A stretch of 13,216 bases of DNA from Pseudomonadota bacterium (GTDB taxonomy: Bacteria > Pseudomonadota > Alphaproteobacteria > Azospirillales > Azospirillaceae). The position numbers and the translations under genes are program-made. The notes under the pieces were generated by a model, which was given only the letters and a program-made list of their open reading frames with translations, searched no databases and was not told the DNA's origin. Shown here piece after piece: positions 1-6,567 of this stretch (positions are counted from its first letter, which is position 1; each line of letters begins with the position of its first letter). Location of the stretch: contig JAEZHQ010000529.1 of NCBI GenBank assembly GCA_023416455.1, positions 1 to 13,216 of the forward strand. The letters are read 5' to 3'.

Positions 1-1285
1 GCAGGCGGGCGGCCAGCCCGGCCGCCGCGTGGTAGAGCGCCGGGCGCCGGGCGAACCAGCCCCACAGCGCCAGCCCGCGGCGCAGCGGCCCGGCCGGCCC
101 GCCCCGTTCGAACGCCTTCTCGCGCCAGTGGCGCATCATCTTGGGCAGCGGGATGCGCATCGGGCAGACCGCCTCGCAGCGCCCGCAGAAGGTGGAGGCG
201 TTCGGCAGGTGCCCGGCCTCCTCCAGGCCGAGCAGGGCCGGCTGCATGACCGCCCCGATCGGTCCCGGATAGACCCAGCCGTAGGCGTGGCCGCCGACCG
301 CGCCGTAGACCGGGCAGTGGTTCATGCAGGCGCCGCAGCGGATGCAGCGCAGCACGTCCTGGAACTCGGTGCCGAGCAGGGCCGAGCGGCCGTTGTCGAG
401 CAGGACGACGTGGAACTCCTCCGGCCCGTCGGCGTCGCCCGGCCGCCGCGGCCCGGTGGAGACGGTGGTGTAGGCCGAGGCTTCCTGCCCGGTGGCCGAG
501 CGCGCCAGCAGGCGCAGCATCAGCGTGGCGTCCTCCAGCGTCGGCACCACCTTGTCGATGGTGGCGATGACGATGTGGATGCGCGGCAGGATTTGCGTCA
601 AGTCGCCGTTGCCCTCGTTGGTCACGATGACCGTCGACCCGGTTTCCGCGATCATCAGGTTGGCCCCGGTGATGCCGACCTCGGCCTCCTGGAACTTGCG
701 GCGCAGCACGTGGCGCGCCTCGGTAATCAGAGTCTTGGCGTCGTCCATGGGGCGGCCGGGCGGCAGCTCGGGGTGGGCGGCGCGGAAGGTTTCGGCGACG
801 TCCTCCTTGGACAGGTGGATGGCCGGGGCGATGATGTGGCTGGGCGGCTCTTGACGCAACTGGATGATGTATTCGCCGAGATCCGTCTCGATGGGGATCA
901 GGCCGTTGGCCTCCAGATGATCGTTGATGCCGATCTCCTCGGCGATCATCGACTTGCCCTTGGTGACGGTTCGGGCGCCGGCCTTGCGGCAGACGGCCAG
1001 GATGGCGTCGCGCGCCTCCTGGTCGGTGCGGCACCAGTGGACGTGGCCCCCCTGTTCGACCACCCGGCTCTCGAACGCCTCCAGATAGACGTCGAGGTTG
1101 GCCAGAACGTGGTTCTTGAGGTCGCGGCCCTGGTCGCGCAGGGCCTCGAACTCGGGCAGCCGCTCGGCGGCCTGCCGGCGCTTCTCGACGAAGCCGGTGG
1201 TGGCGGTCGCCAGCACCTTTTGCAGGCGCTCGTCGGCCAGCGCCCGGCGGGCGTTCTCGGGAAAGGCGTGGGTGGTCGGGCGCAT
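1..1285 (-). CDS. lutB: LutB/LldF-type iron-sulfur lactate-utilization protein, 3' end cut by window edge
   Basis: About 428 residues are visible and the C-terminus lies beyond the left edge; the family usually runs near 470-480, so some 40-50 residues are missing. The N-terminal part is a LUD (DUF162) domain. Two ferredoxin-like cysteine clusters follow: CIRCGACMNHCPVYG with C314, C317, C320 and C324, and CGRCEAVCP with C367, C370 and C374. These should bind two [4Fe-4S] clusters. In the family LutB is the electron-transfer subunit of the cytoplasmic LutABC complex that oxidises L-lactate to pyruvate. The start is the ATG at 1285, 17 nt after the lutA stop, with GGGAG in the gap, so lutA and lutB are almost certainly one operon. 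LutC is not in the window; it would be expected further left. The family call is firm; lactate as substrate is inferred from the family. Confidence 0.93.
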   Translation of the reverse strand, partial: MRPTTHAFPENARRALADERLQKVLATATTGFVEKRRQAAERLPEFEALRDQGRDLKNHVLANLDVYLEAFESRVVEQGGHVHWCRTDQEARDAILAVCRKAGARTVTKGKSMIAEEIGINDHLEANGLIPIETDLGEYIIQLRQEPPSHIIAPAIHLSKEDVAETFRAAHPELPPGRPMDDAKTLITEARHVLRRKFQEAEVGITGANLMIAETGSTVIVTNEGNGDLTQILPRIHIVIATIDKVVPTLEDATLMLRLLARSATGQEASAYTTVSTGPRRPGDADGPEEFHVVLLDNGRSALLGTEFQDVLRCIRCGACMNHCPVYGAVGGHAYGWVYPGPIGAVMQPALLGLEEAGHLPNASTFCGRCEAVCPMRIPLPKMMRHWREKAFERGGPAGPLRRGLALWGWFARRPALYHAAAGLAARL

Positions 1286-1302
1286 GGCTTCCGGGCTCCC
1301 GC

Positions 1303-2088
1303 TCAGCCCGCCCCGCCGGCCGGACCTTCGCCGATCGGCGGCGCGTCGGTGAGGCCGGCCAGCACCTCCGCCACATGGCGGACGTGCACGGCGGAGCCCC
1401 GGCGCTTCAGCTTGCCCGCCATGTTGAGCAGGCAGCCGAGGTCGCCGGCCAGCAGCGTGTCGGCGCCGGTGCCCTGGACGTCGTCGGCCTTGGCCTCGAC
1501 CATGCGGTTGGAGATGTCCGGGTACTTGACGCAAAAGGTGCCGCCGAAACCGCAGCACAGCTCGGCCCCCGGCAGCTCGTTGAGGGTCAGCCCCTCCACC
1601 GCCCCCAGCAGGCGGCGCGGCTGCTCCTTGACGCCCAGCTCGCGCAGGCCGGAGCAGCCGTCGTGGTAGGTGACGGTGCCCTCGTAGCGCGCCCCGGTGG
1701 CGGCGACGCCGAGGACGTCGGTGAGGAAGGACACCAGCTCGTGGGTGCGCGCCGCCAGATGGCGGGCCCGCGCCGCCCAGGCCGGATCCTCGGCCAGCAG
1801 TTCCGGATAGTGGAGCCGGATCTGCCCGCCGCAGGAGCCCGACGGCACCACCACATGGTCGAATCCCTCGAAGGCGGCGATGGTGGCGCGGGCAAGGTCG
1901 CGCGCGGTGGCCCGGTCGCCCGAATTGAAGGCCGGCTGCCCGCAGCAGGTCTGCGCCCGCGGCACCGCCACCGTGCAGCCCGCCTCCTCCAGCAGCTTCA
2001 CCGCGGCGAATCCGACGCTCGGCCGGAACAGGTCGACGAGGCAGGTGACGAACAGCCCAACCCTGGGCGTGGGACGCTGGTCCGGCAT
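1303..2088 (-). CDS. lutA: LutA/LldE-type CCG-domain protein (lactate utilization)
   Basis: The protein has 261 residues, normal for LutA (about 240-260). It carries two cysteine-rich CCG domains of the heterodisulfide-reductase kind. The first has C6, QTCCGQPAFNSGD with C48 and C49, and GSCGG with C86. The second has HDGCSG with C145, ELCCGFGG with C178 and C179, and GDLGC with C219. Such domains bind non-cubane or [4Fe-4S] clusters and pass electrons from lactate oxidation with LutB and LutC. The ATG at 2088 gives a protein that opens MPDQRPTPRVGLFVTC, the usual LutA opening just before the first cysteine. The reading frame is open well upstream, but that stretch covers the interspersed palindrome and shows no family similarity. 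The Shine-Dalgarno is weak. Transcription would run lutA to lutB and onward to the left. I see no regulator gene beside it. Confidence 0.93.
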   Translation of the reverse strand: MPDQRPTPRVGLFVTCLVDLFRPSVGFAAVKLLEEAGCTVAVPRAQTCCGQPAFNSGDRATARDLARATIAAFEGFDHVVVPSGSCGGQIRLHYPELLAEDPAWAARARHLAARTHELVSFLTDVLGVAATGARYEGTVTYHDGCSGLRELGVKEQPRRLLGAVEGLTLNELPGAELCCGFGGTFCVKYPDISNRMVEAKADDVQGTGADTLLAGDLGCLLNMAGKLKRRGSAVHVRHVAEVLAGLTDAPPIGEGPAGGAG

Positions 2089-2132
2089 GGGATCCCGTTG
2101 GTCCTGACGACGTTTCCCCCTGGGAAGCGACA

Positions 2133-2200
2133 TTAGAGCGGATCGCCCGAAAGCGGAATCGATTTGACGTGTGAATCCGCTCGCAAAACAAAGGTTTAGG
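2133..2200. repeat. Interspersed alphaproteobacterial palindrome upstream of lutA
   Basis: GAGCGGAT at 2136-2143 is perfectly inverted at 2175-2182 (ATCCGCTC). Between the arms are a small inner hairpin (CGC 2144-2146 with GCG 2153-2155) and the 8-bp palindrome AATCGATT at 2157-2164. An AT-richer trailer, GCAAAACAAAGGTTTAG, follows to about 2199. A hairpin with an AAACAAAG-type trailer resembles the short repeats scattered between genes in rhizobia and relatives, so I call it an interspersed repeat. Copy number cannot be seen from one window. It lies about 45 bp upstream of the lutA start, and on the minus strand its end contributes TCTAAT, a possible -10, but without a clear -35. Confidence 0.7.
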
Positions 2201-2246
2201 GTGGCGGACGGGGAAGGGCGGCGGGAGCGGCCCGTCCGGCCCCGCC

Positions 2247-2810
2247 TCAGTCGAAGGGGTTGCGCGAGGGAATGACCCGGTCGCCGGGGGAGGAGCCGTC
2301 CTCCGCGTCCGCGAAGGGGTTGGCCTGGGAGGCCGGCGGCGCCAGGGCGCAGCGGACCAGCTCGGGAAGCATGTCCCGGGTGCCGACCAGATTGAAGGCG
2401 TAGCGCTGCTTCCCCAGCGTCGCGAACAGCGTCCGCCCGTGCCGCAGGGCCTCGATGTTGTTGACGCTCAGATTGAACTCCATCTTGACCAGCTCCCCGT
2501 CCCCGTAGGCGCGGAAGACCCCGACGTCCCGTCCGTCCATCTCGAACCGCACGCGGTAGACGCCCTCCGGAATTTTCCATTCCTCCCGCCCGAACACGAT
2601 CTGGAACTCTTTGGTCTTCCGGATGACGAAGGCGAGGGTGGTGCCGTTCTCGTACTTGCCGGCGGTCAGGCAGCCACGGTCGCTGTGCTCGATCCGCCAG
2701 CCCGAGACCGTCTTCCACGGCTTCCATTCCTGCGGCTGCGCCGGCGCCGGCGACAGGGTCAGTGCCCCCAGGGCGAGCGCGGCCAGCTTGACGCACTTGA
2801 CGCACTTCAT
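2247..2810 (-). CDS. Small secreted/periplasmic protein of unknown function
   Basis: The protein has 187 residues and I do not recognise a named family with certainty. Residues 1-24 form a signal peptide (MKCVKCVK, then a hydrophobic run ending APA), with cleavage likely near residue 24. The mature part is beta-rich with only two cysteines, C47 (DRGCLTAGKYENGT) and C154 (LVGTRDMLPELVRC), placed to form one disulfide. The GWRIxxxDxGC opening and LxGTxxxLxxLxxC closing resemble small alphaproteobacterial periplasmic proteins distantly like IalB; this is an impression, not a proven homology. The tail is acidic and flexible, with two NPF motifs at 164-166 and 184-186. The ATG at 2810 has GGAG 8 nt upstream. 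A start at 2873 is also open but overlaps the -35 of this gene's own promoter, so I reject it. It lies 88 bp downstream of znuB on the same strand. Confidence 0.8.
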   Translation of the reverse strand: MKCVKCVKLAALALGALTLSPAPAQPQEWKPWKTVSGWRIEHSDRGCLTAGKYENGTTLAFVIRKTKEFQIVFGREEWKIPEGVYRVRFEMDGRDVGVFRAYGDGELVKMEFNLSVNNIEALRHGRTLFATLGKQRYAFNLVGTRDMLPELVRCALAPPASQANPFADAEDGSSPGDRVIPSRNPFD

Positions 2811-2844
2811 GGCGCATCTCCGGCGGATGGTCACAACCCATGGA

Positions 2845-2873
2845 AGAATAGGTGCCCGGACCGTGCGCGTCAA
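2845..2873 (-). promoter_or_regulatory. Sigma-70-type promoter for the small secreted protein
   Basis: On the minus strand TTGACG (2873-2868) is followed after exactly 17 nt by TATTCT (2850-2845), a very good match to the housekeeping consensus. Transcription would begin near 2838, giving a leader of roughly 28 nt with GGAG before the ATG at 2810. The gene can therefore be expressed independently of znuCB. Seen by eye only. Confidence 0.65.
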
Positions 2874-2898
2874 ACCGGATCGCAGCGCGGGCGGCGGC

Positions 2899-3684
2899 TC
2901 AGCGCCGCCCCGGCACCAGCGCGCTGGCCAGGAACAGGGCGGCGGCGGCCACCACCACGCTCGGCCCGCCCGGCAGGTCCCAGGCCAGCGAGGCGAGCAG
3001 GCCGCCCAGCACCGCCGCCACCCCGATGGCCGAGGCCAGCGCCGCCATGCCCTCCGGGTTGCGGGCGAAGCGGCGGGCGGCGGCGGCGGGGATGATCAGC
3101 AGCGAGGTGATGAGCAGGATGCCGACGATCTTCATGGCGGCGGCGATGACCAGCGCGATCAGCAGCATGAAGGCCAGCCGCAGCGCCTCCACCGGCAGCC
3201 CCTCGACGCGCGCCAGATCCTCGTCCACCGTCACCGCCAGCAACGGCCGCCACAGCGCCACCAGCCCGGCCAGCGCCATCGCCCCGCCGCCGTAGATCCA
3301 GGCCAGATCCGCCGGGGTGACCGACAGGATGTCGCCGAACAGGTAGGCGATCAGGTCGACCCGCAGCGTCTCCAGGAAGGCCAGCGCCACCAGCCCCAGC
3401 GACAGCGAGGAATGCGACAGGATGCCCAGCACCGTGTCGGAGGCCAGCGCCCGGTGCCGCTGCAACCCGACCAGCGCCAGCGCCAGCGCCACGCACACGC
3501 CGATCACCCCGACCACCGGGTTGACCCCCAGCAGGAAGCCCAGCGAGACGCCAAGCAGGGCGGAATGGGCCAGCGTGTCGCCGAAATAGGCCATGCGGCG
3601 CCACACCACGAAGGAGCCCAGCGGCCCGGCCAGCAGGGCGATGCCGCCACCGGCGGCCAGCGCGCGCACAACGAAGTCATCCAT
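2899..3684 (-). CDS. znuB: Zinc ABC transporter, membrane permease
   Basis: The 261-residue polytopic membrane protein belongs to the ABC-3 family (ZnuB/MntB/TroC). It has about seven to eight hydrophobic segments and the family landmarks RRMAYFGDTLAHSALLGV near residues 29-46 and MKIVGILLITSLLIIPAAAAR in the second half, the latter being the region that contacts the ATPase. It forms the inner-membrane channel that moves zinc received from ZnuA into the cytoplasm. Its ATG at 3684 lies inside the end of znuC: the genes overlap by 8 bp (3677-3684), indicating translational coupling. Zinc rather than manganese is inferred from the operator type and the His-rich ZnuA encoded alongside. No zur regulator gene follows it, although one often accompanies znuCB in related bacteria. 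Confidence 0.94.
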   Translation of the reverse strand: MDDFVVRALAAGGGIALLAGPLGSFVVWRRMAYFGDTLAHSALLGVSLGFLLGVNPVVGVIGVCVALALALVGLQRHRALASDTVLGILSHSSLSLGLVALAFLETLRVDLIAYLFGDILSVTPADLAWIYGGGAMALAGLVALWRPLLAVTVDEDLARVEGLPVEALRLAFMLLIALVIAAAMKIVGILLITSLLIIPAAAARRFARNPEGMAALASAIGVAAVLGGLLASLAWDLPGGPSVVVAAAALFLASALVPGRR

Positions 3685-4474
3685 GGCAGCAGTCCCCGTC
3701 GCGGCCGGGCAGGACGGTGCCGTCGCCGGCGTGCGCGTGGTCGTGATGGTGCACGTAGACGGCCAGCTCGGCGGCGTGGCGGCCGAACAGGGCGTGATAT
3801 TCGGGGTGGCGGCTGACGTCCTCCGGCGTGCCGGAGCAGCAGACGTGCCGGTTCAGGCACAGCACGCGGTCGGTCCGCGCCATCACCGTGTGCAGGTCGT
3901 GGCTGACCAGCAGGACGCCGCAGCCGCGCTCCCGGCGCAGCGCCTCGATGCGGCCGAACAGCTCCGCCTGCCCGTGAACGTCGACCGCCTGGTCCGGCTC
4001 GTCGAGGACCAGCAGGTCGGGATCGCCGACGAGGGCGCGCGCCAGCATGACCCGTTGCAGCTCGCCGCCGGAGACCGCCTGCACCGGGCGGTCGGCGAGA
4101 TGCTCCACCCCCGCCTCGGCCAGCACCGCGGCGATGCGCCCGGCCGGCGCCGGCCGCCACAGGCCGAGGAAGCGGCGGACCGTCAAGGGCAGGGTTGCGT
4201 CAACTGTCAAGCGCTGCGGCATGTAGCCGATGCGCAAGCCCGGCCGCCGCCGCACCGTGCCGGCCGCCGGCCGGACGAGGCCGAGCACCGCCCGCACCAG
4301 CGTCGTCTTGCCGGCGCCGTTCGGGCCGATCAGCGTGACGATCTCGCCGGGCCGCACCTCCAGGTCGGCGCGGTCGAGGATGACCCGCCCGCCGAGGCGC
4401 ACGGACAGGCCGGTGGCGGCGACCAGGGGCGGGCCGGCGGGGCGGCCCGGGGAACGGGATGGCTGGGTTGACAT
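3677..4474 (-). CDS. znuC: Zinc ABC transporter, ATP-binding protein with His/Cys tail
   Basis: The 265-residue ABC ATPase has all motifs intact: Walker A GPNGAGKTT (50-58), Q-loop Q87, signature VSGGE (134-138), Walker B LLVLDEP (154-160) and the switch histidine H192 in SHD. The CLNRHVCCSGTPEDV segment (206-220) is typical of ZnuC. It powers zinc import through ZnuB. The C-terminus adds a metal-ligand-rich tail, HHHDHAHAGDG at 242-252 and CCHG at 262-265. The ATG at 4474 is the only plausible start: an in-frame TAA lies 6 nt upstream and no ATG or GTG comes soon after. There is no Shine-Dalgarno, and a TATAAC sits 5 nt before the ATG, so the mRNA is probably leaderless. The start codon lies inside the Zur-like palindrome. 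The gene diverges from znuA. Confidence 0.94.
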   Translation of the reverse strand: MSTQPSRSPGRPAGPPLVAATGLSVRLGGRVILDRADLEVRPGEIVTLIGPNGAGKTTLVRAVLGLVRPAAGTVRRRPGLRIGYMPQRLTVDATLPLTVRRFLGLWRPAPAGRIAAVLAEAGVEHLADRPVQAVSGGELQRVMLARALVGDPDLLVLDEPDQAVDVHGQAELFGRIEALRRERGCGVLLVSHDLHTVMARTDRVLCLNRHVCCSGTPEDVSRHPEYHALFGRHAAELAVYVHHHDHAHAGDGTVLPGRDGDCCHG

Positions 4475-4494
4475 GTTACGTTATAACGTGACAT
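4473..4494. promoter_or_regulatory. Zur-type operator palindrome between znuC and znuA
   Basis: The left half ATGTTACGTTA (4473-4483) and right half TAACGTGACAT (4484-4494) are inverted copies with one mismatched pair (4477/4490). The GTTATAAC core and overall form match alphaproteobacterial Zur boxes. It is the only such site between the divergent znuC and znuA genes, so zinc-loaded Zur would repress both. The symmetric core supplies a TATAAC on each strand. On the minus strand this hexamer sits 5 nt from the znuC ATG, so the operator would cover the -10 and the first bases of the message. No good -35 is visible for znuC. TTGACA at 4468-4473 faces znuA but lacks a well-spaced -10. Confidence 0.85.
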
Positions 4495-4563
4495 CAGTTC
4501 CTGCGATCATCCGTATGCGCCCGAAACCGGCCGCTGTCCAGCCAGACGAAAAGGGATTCACCC

Positions 4564-5577
4564 ATGCGCCCGGCACCGCCCGCCCCGACCCGCCCGATCC
4601 GCGCCGTCCTCGCCGCCGGTTTGCTGGCCGTCGCCGCGCTGCTGTCCGCCGCCCCCGCGCTGGCCGGGCCGCCGAAGGTCGTGGCCTCGATCAAGCCGGT
4701 CCATTCGCTGGTCGCCGCGGTCATGGAGGGGATCGGTGAGCCGGCGCTGATCGTGCGCGGCGCCGCCTCGCCCCACAGCTACGCGCTGAAGCCCTCCGAC
4801 GCCCGGGCGCTGGCCGAGGCCGAGCTGGTCTTCTGGGTCGGGCCGGCGTTGGAAGGCTTCCTGGCGAAGCCGCTGGCCGCCACCGCGACCCGGGCCCGGG
4901 TGGTCTCCCTGCTGGAGGCGCCGGGCCTGCGCCGGCTGGCGGCCCGCGAGGGCGGGGTCTGGGAGGCGCACGGCCACGGCCATGGCGACAGCCACGGCCA
5001 CGACCACGACCACGACCACGACCGCGCGGGTGACGGCCCGCCGCCGGCCGAGGTCAACACCCACGTCTGGCTCGACCCCGTCAACGCCCGCGCCATGGTC
5101 GCCGCGATCGCCGACGCGCTGGCCGACGCCGACCCGGCCAACGCCGCCGCCTACCGGGCCAACGCCGAACGCGCCGGGCATCGCCTCGACGCGCTGGACG
5201 CCGAGCTGAAGGCCACGCTCGACCCGGTCGCCGCCAAGCCCTTCGTGGTCTTCCACGACGCCTACCATTATCTGGAAGCGCGCTACGGCCTGAACGGAGT
5301 CGGTGCCATCACCGTCAGCCCGGACCGCCGCCCCTCGGCCCGGCGGCTGTCGGCCATCCGCGCCAGGATCGCGGAGCTGGGGGCGGTCTGCGTCTTCGCC
5401 GAACCACAGTTCGAGCCGGCGCTCGTCGACACCGTCCTGCGCGGCACCGGGGCGCGCAAGGGCGTGCTCGACCCCGAAGGCGCCGGCCTCGCCGACGGGC
5501 CGGACCTCTACCCCGCCCTTATGCGGGCCGCGGTGGCGTCGCTGGCGGGCTGCCTCGGCCCCGCTTCCGCCCCTTAA
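4564..5577 (+). CDS. znuA: Zinc ABC transporter, periplasmic zinc-binding protein
   Basis: The 337-residue cluster A-I solute-binding protein has a signal peptide at 1-34, with cleavage expected after APALA. The expected zinc ligands are present: H71 (SPHSYALKPSD), H167 (NTHVWLDP) and H231 (FHDAYHY). The ZnuA-typical disulfide pair is likely C276 and C330. Between the first two ligand regions lies a charged His-rich loop, residues 136-151, alternating His with Gly or Asp; this is characteristic of zinc rather than manganese binders and is thought to collect or sense zinc. The protein hands zinc to ZnuBC in the periplasm. AAGGGA lies 7 nt before the ATG at 4564. An ATG at 4515 is out of frame. 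The gene diverges from znuC across the shared operator. Transcription may continue toward dapB, 65 bp on, though dapB has a strong ribosome-binding site of its own. Confidence 0.95.
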   Translation: MRPAPPAPTRPIRAVLAAGLLAVAALLSAAPALAGPPKVVASIKPVHSLVAAVMEGIGEPALIVRGAASPHSYALKPSDARALAEAELVFWVGPALEGFLAKPLAATATRARVVSLLEAPGLRRLAAREGGVWEAHGHGHGDSHGHDHDHDHDRAGDGPPPAEVNTHVWLDPVNARAMVAAIADALADADPANAAAYRANAERAGHRLDALDAELKATLDPVAAKPFVVFHDAYHYLEARYGLNGVGAITVSPDRRPSARRLSAIRARIAELGAVCVFAEPQFEPALVDTVLRGTGARKGVLDPEGAGLADGPDLYPALMRAAVASLAGCLGPASAP

Positions 5578-5642
5578 GCGCGGCGCGCGCCTGTGCTAGA
5601 CCCTGGTCGAGGTTCGAACGGGGACGTCCCAGGGAGACGGGC

Positions 5643-6440
5643 ATGAAGATCGGGATTGTGGGATGCGCGGGGCGCATGGGGCGGATGCTGGTGCGCGAGG
5701 TCGCCGCCACGCCGGGCTGCACGCTGGCCGGCGGCACGGAGCGGGTGGGCGGCCCGGCGCTGGGCCAGGACATCGGCCTGCTGGCGGGGGTCGGGGCGCT
5801 GGGGGTGACGGCGATCGACGACGCGGCCGCCCTGTTCGCCGAGGCCGACGCGGTGATCGACTTCACCAGCCCCGACGCCAGCGTGCGCCACGCGGCGCTG
5901 GCCGCCCAGTCGGAGACGGTCCTGGTCGTCGGCACCACCGGCTTCGCCCCGGCCCAGCAGGCGGCCATCGCGCAGGCCGCCACCCACACCCCCATCGTCC
6001 AGGCCCCCAACATGTCGGTGGGCGTCAACCTGCTGCTCGCCCTGGTCGAGCAGGCCGCCCGCCGGCTGGGCGAGGACTACGACATCGAGGTGCTGGAGAT
6101 GCACCACCGCAACAAGGTGGACGCGCCCTCGGGCACCGCGCTCGGGCTCGGCCAGGCGGCGGCGGCGGGCCGCGGGGTGGCGCTGGAGGAGGTCTGGCAG
6201 AAGGTCCGGGACGGCCACACCGGCGCCCGCCCGCGCGGCGAGATCGGATTCGCCACCCTGCGCGGCGGCGACGTCATCGGCGACCATGTGGTGATGTTCG
6301 CCGGCGACGGCGAGCGGATCGAGCTGGCCCACAAGGCGGGGGGCCGGCAGATCTACGCCAAGGGCGCGGTGCGCGCCGCCCTGTGGGCGAACGACAAGGC
6401 GCCCGGCCTCTACAGCATGCGCGACGTGCTGGGACTCTGA
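5643..6440 (+). CDS. dapB: 4-hydroxy-tetrahydrodipicolinate reductase
   Basis: The 265-residue length is normal for the family. The N-terminal Rossmann fold carries GCAGRMGRM (7-15) for the nicotinamide dinucleotide, and GTTGF at 97-101 closes that site. The C-terminal substrate domain holds HHRNKVDAPSGTA, with H154 and K158 matching the catalytic His and Lys of the E. coli enzyme (H159, K163). The enzyme reduces 4-hydroxy-tetrahydrodipicolinate to tetrahydrodipicolinate in the cytoplasm, supplying diaminopimelate for peptidoglycan and lysine for protein. The ATG at 5643 has GGGAGA 5 nt upstream. The leader contains two adjacent perfect palindromes, GTTCGAAC (5612-5619) and GGGACGTCCC (5621-5630), of unknown role. 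The gene converges on the DUF2244 gene. Nothing is missing or broken. Confidence 0.97.
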   Translation: MKIGIVGCAGRMGRMLVREVAATPGCTLAGGTERVGGPALGQDIGLLAGVGALGVTAIDDAAALFAEADAVIDFTSPDASVRHAALAAQSETVLVVGTTGFAPAQQAAIAQAATHTPIVQAPNMSVGVNLLLALVEQAARRLGEDYDIEVLEMHHRNKVDAPSGTALGLGQAAAAGRGVALEEVWQKVRDGHTGARPRGEIGFATLRGGDVIGDHVVMFAGDGERIELAHKAGGRQIYAKGAVRAALWANDKAPGLYSMRDVLGL

Positions 6441-6490
6441 TCCGGCATCGGCGGGGCGCGGCGCGGCACCGCTGCGACCGCCGCCCGCCC

Positions 6491-6567
6491 CGGCCGGTTC
6501 CGGCCGGTGAAGGGCTCAGCCGGCCGGTTCCGGCCGGTGAAGGACTCAGCCGGCCGGTTCCGGCCGG
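6491..6567. repeat. 30-bp GC-rich tandem repeat between convergent dapB and DUF2244 genes
   Basis: Two full 30-bp units (6491-6520 and 6521-6550) differ at one base (GGGCTC versus GGACTC). A third, partial copy of 17 bp runs 6551-6567. Each unit begins with a near-complete palindrome, CCGGCCGG-TT-CCGGCCGG, able to form a strong hairpin in either direction. The second and third copies overlap the last codons and stop of the DUF2244 gene. The unit equals ten codons and carries the stop in frame, so gain or loss of units would leave that protein unchanged. The hairpins may stop transcription from both sides, although no T-run follows. The rest of the 105-bp gap (6441-6545) holds nothing else recognisable. 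Confidence 0.85.

Noticed and set aside
29..1669. Long open frame on the plus strand opposite lutB and lutA
   Set aside because: It is a GC-rich shadow: Arg/Gly/Ala-heavy without domains, lying opposite two genes with intact Fe-S motifs.
2089..2841. N-terminal extension of lutA up to 2841
   Set aside because: The frame is open only because of base composition; it crosses the secreted-protein gene and the interspersed palindrome, while LutA homology begins at 2088.
2439..3816. Overlapping plus-strand frames rich in Arg, Gln and Pro
   Set aside because: They are antisense to the secreted protein gene and znuB, with compositions typical of shadow frames and no motifs.
4968..5033. CAC/GAC-rich simple repeat considered as a microsatellite element
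   Set aside because: It encodes the functional His-rich loop of ZnuA, normal for this family.
4558..5268. Minus-strand frame opposite znuA with Val/Ala runs
   Set aside because: The Val run is the antisense image of the His/Asp-rich loop of ZnuA; no start signal or domain.
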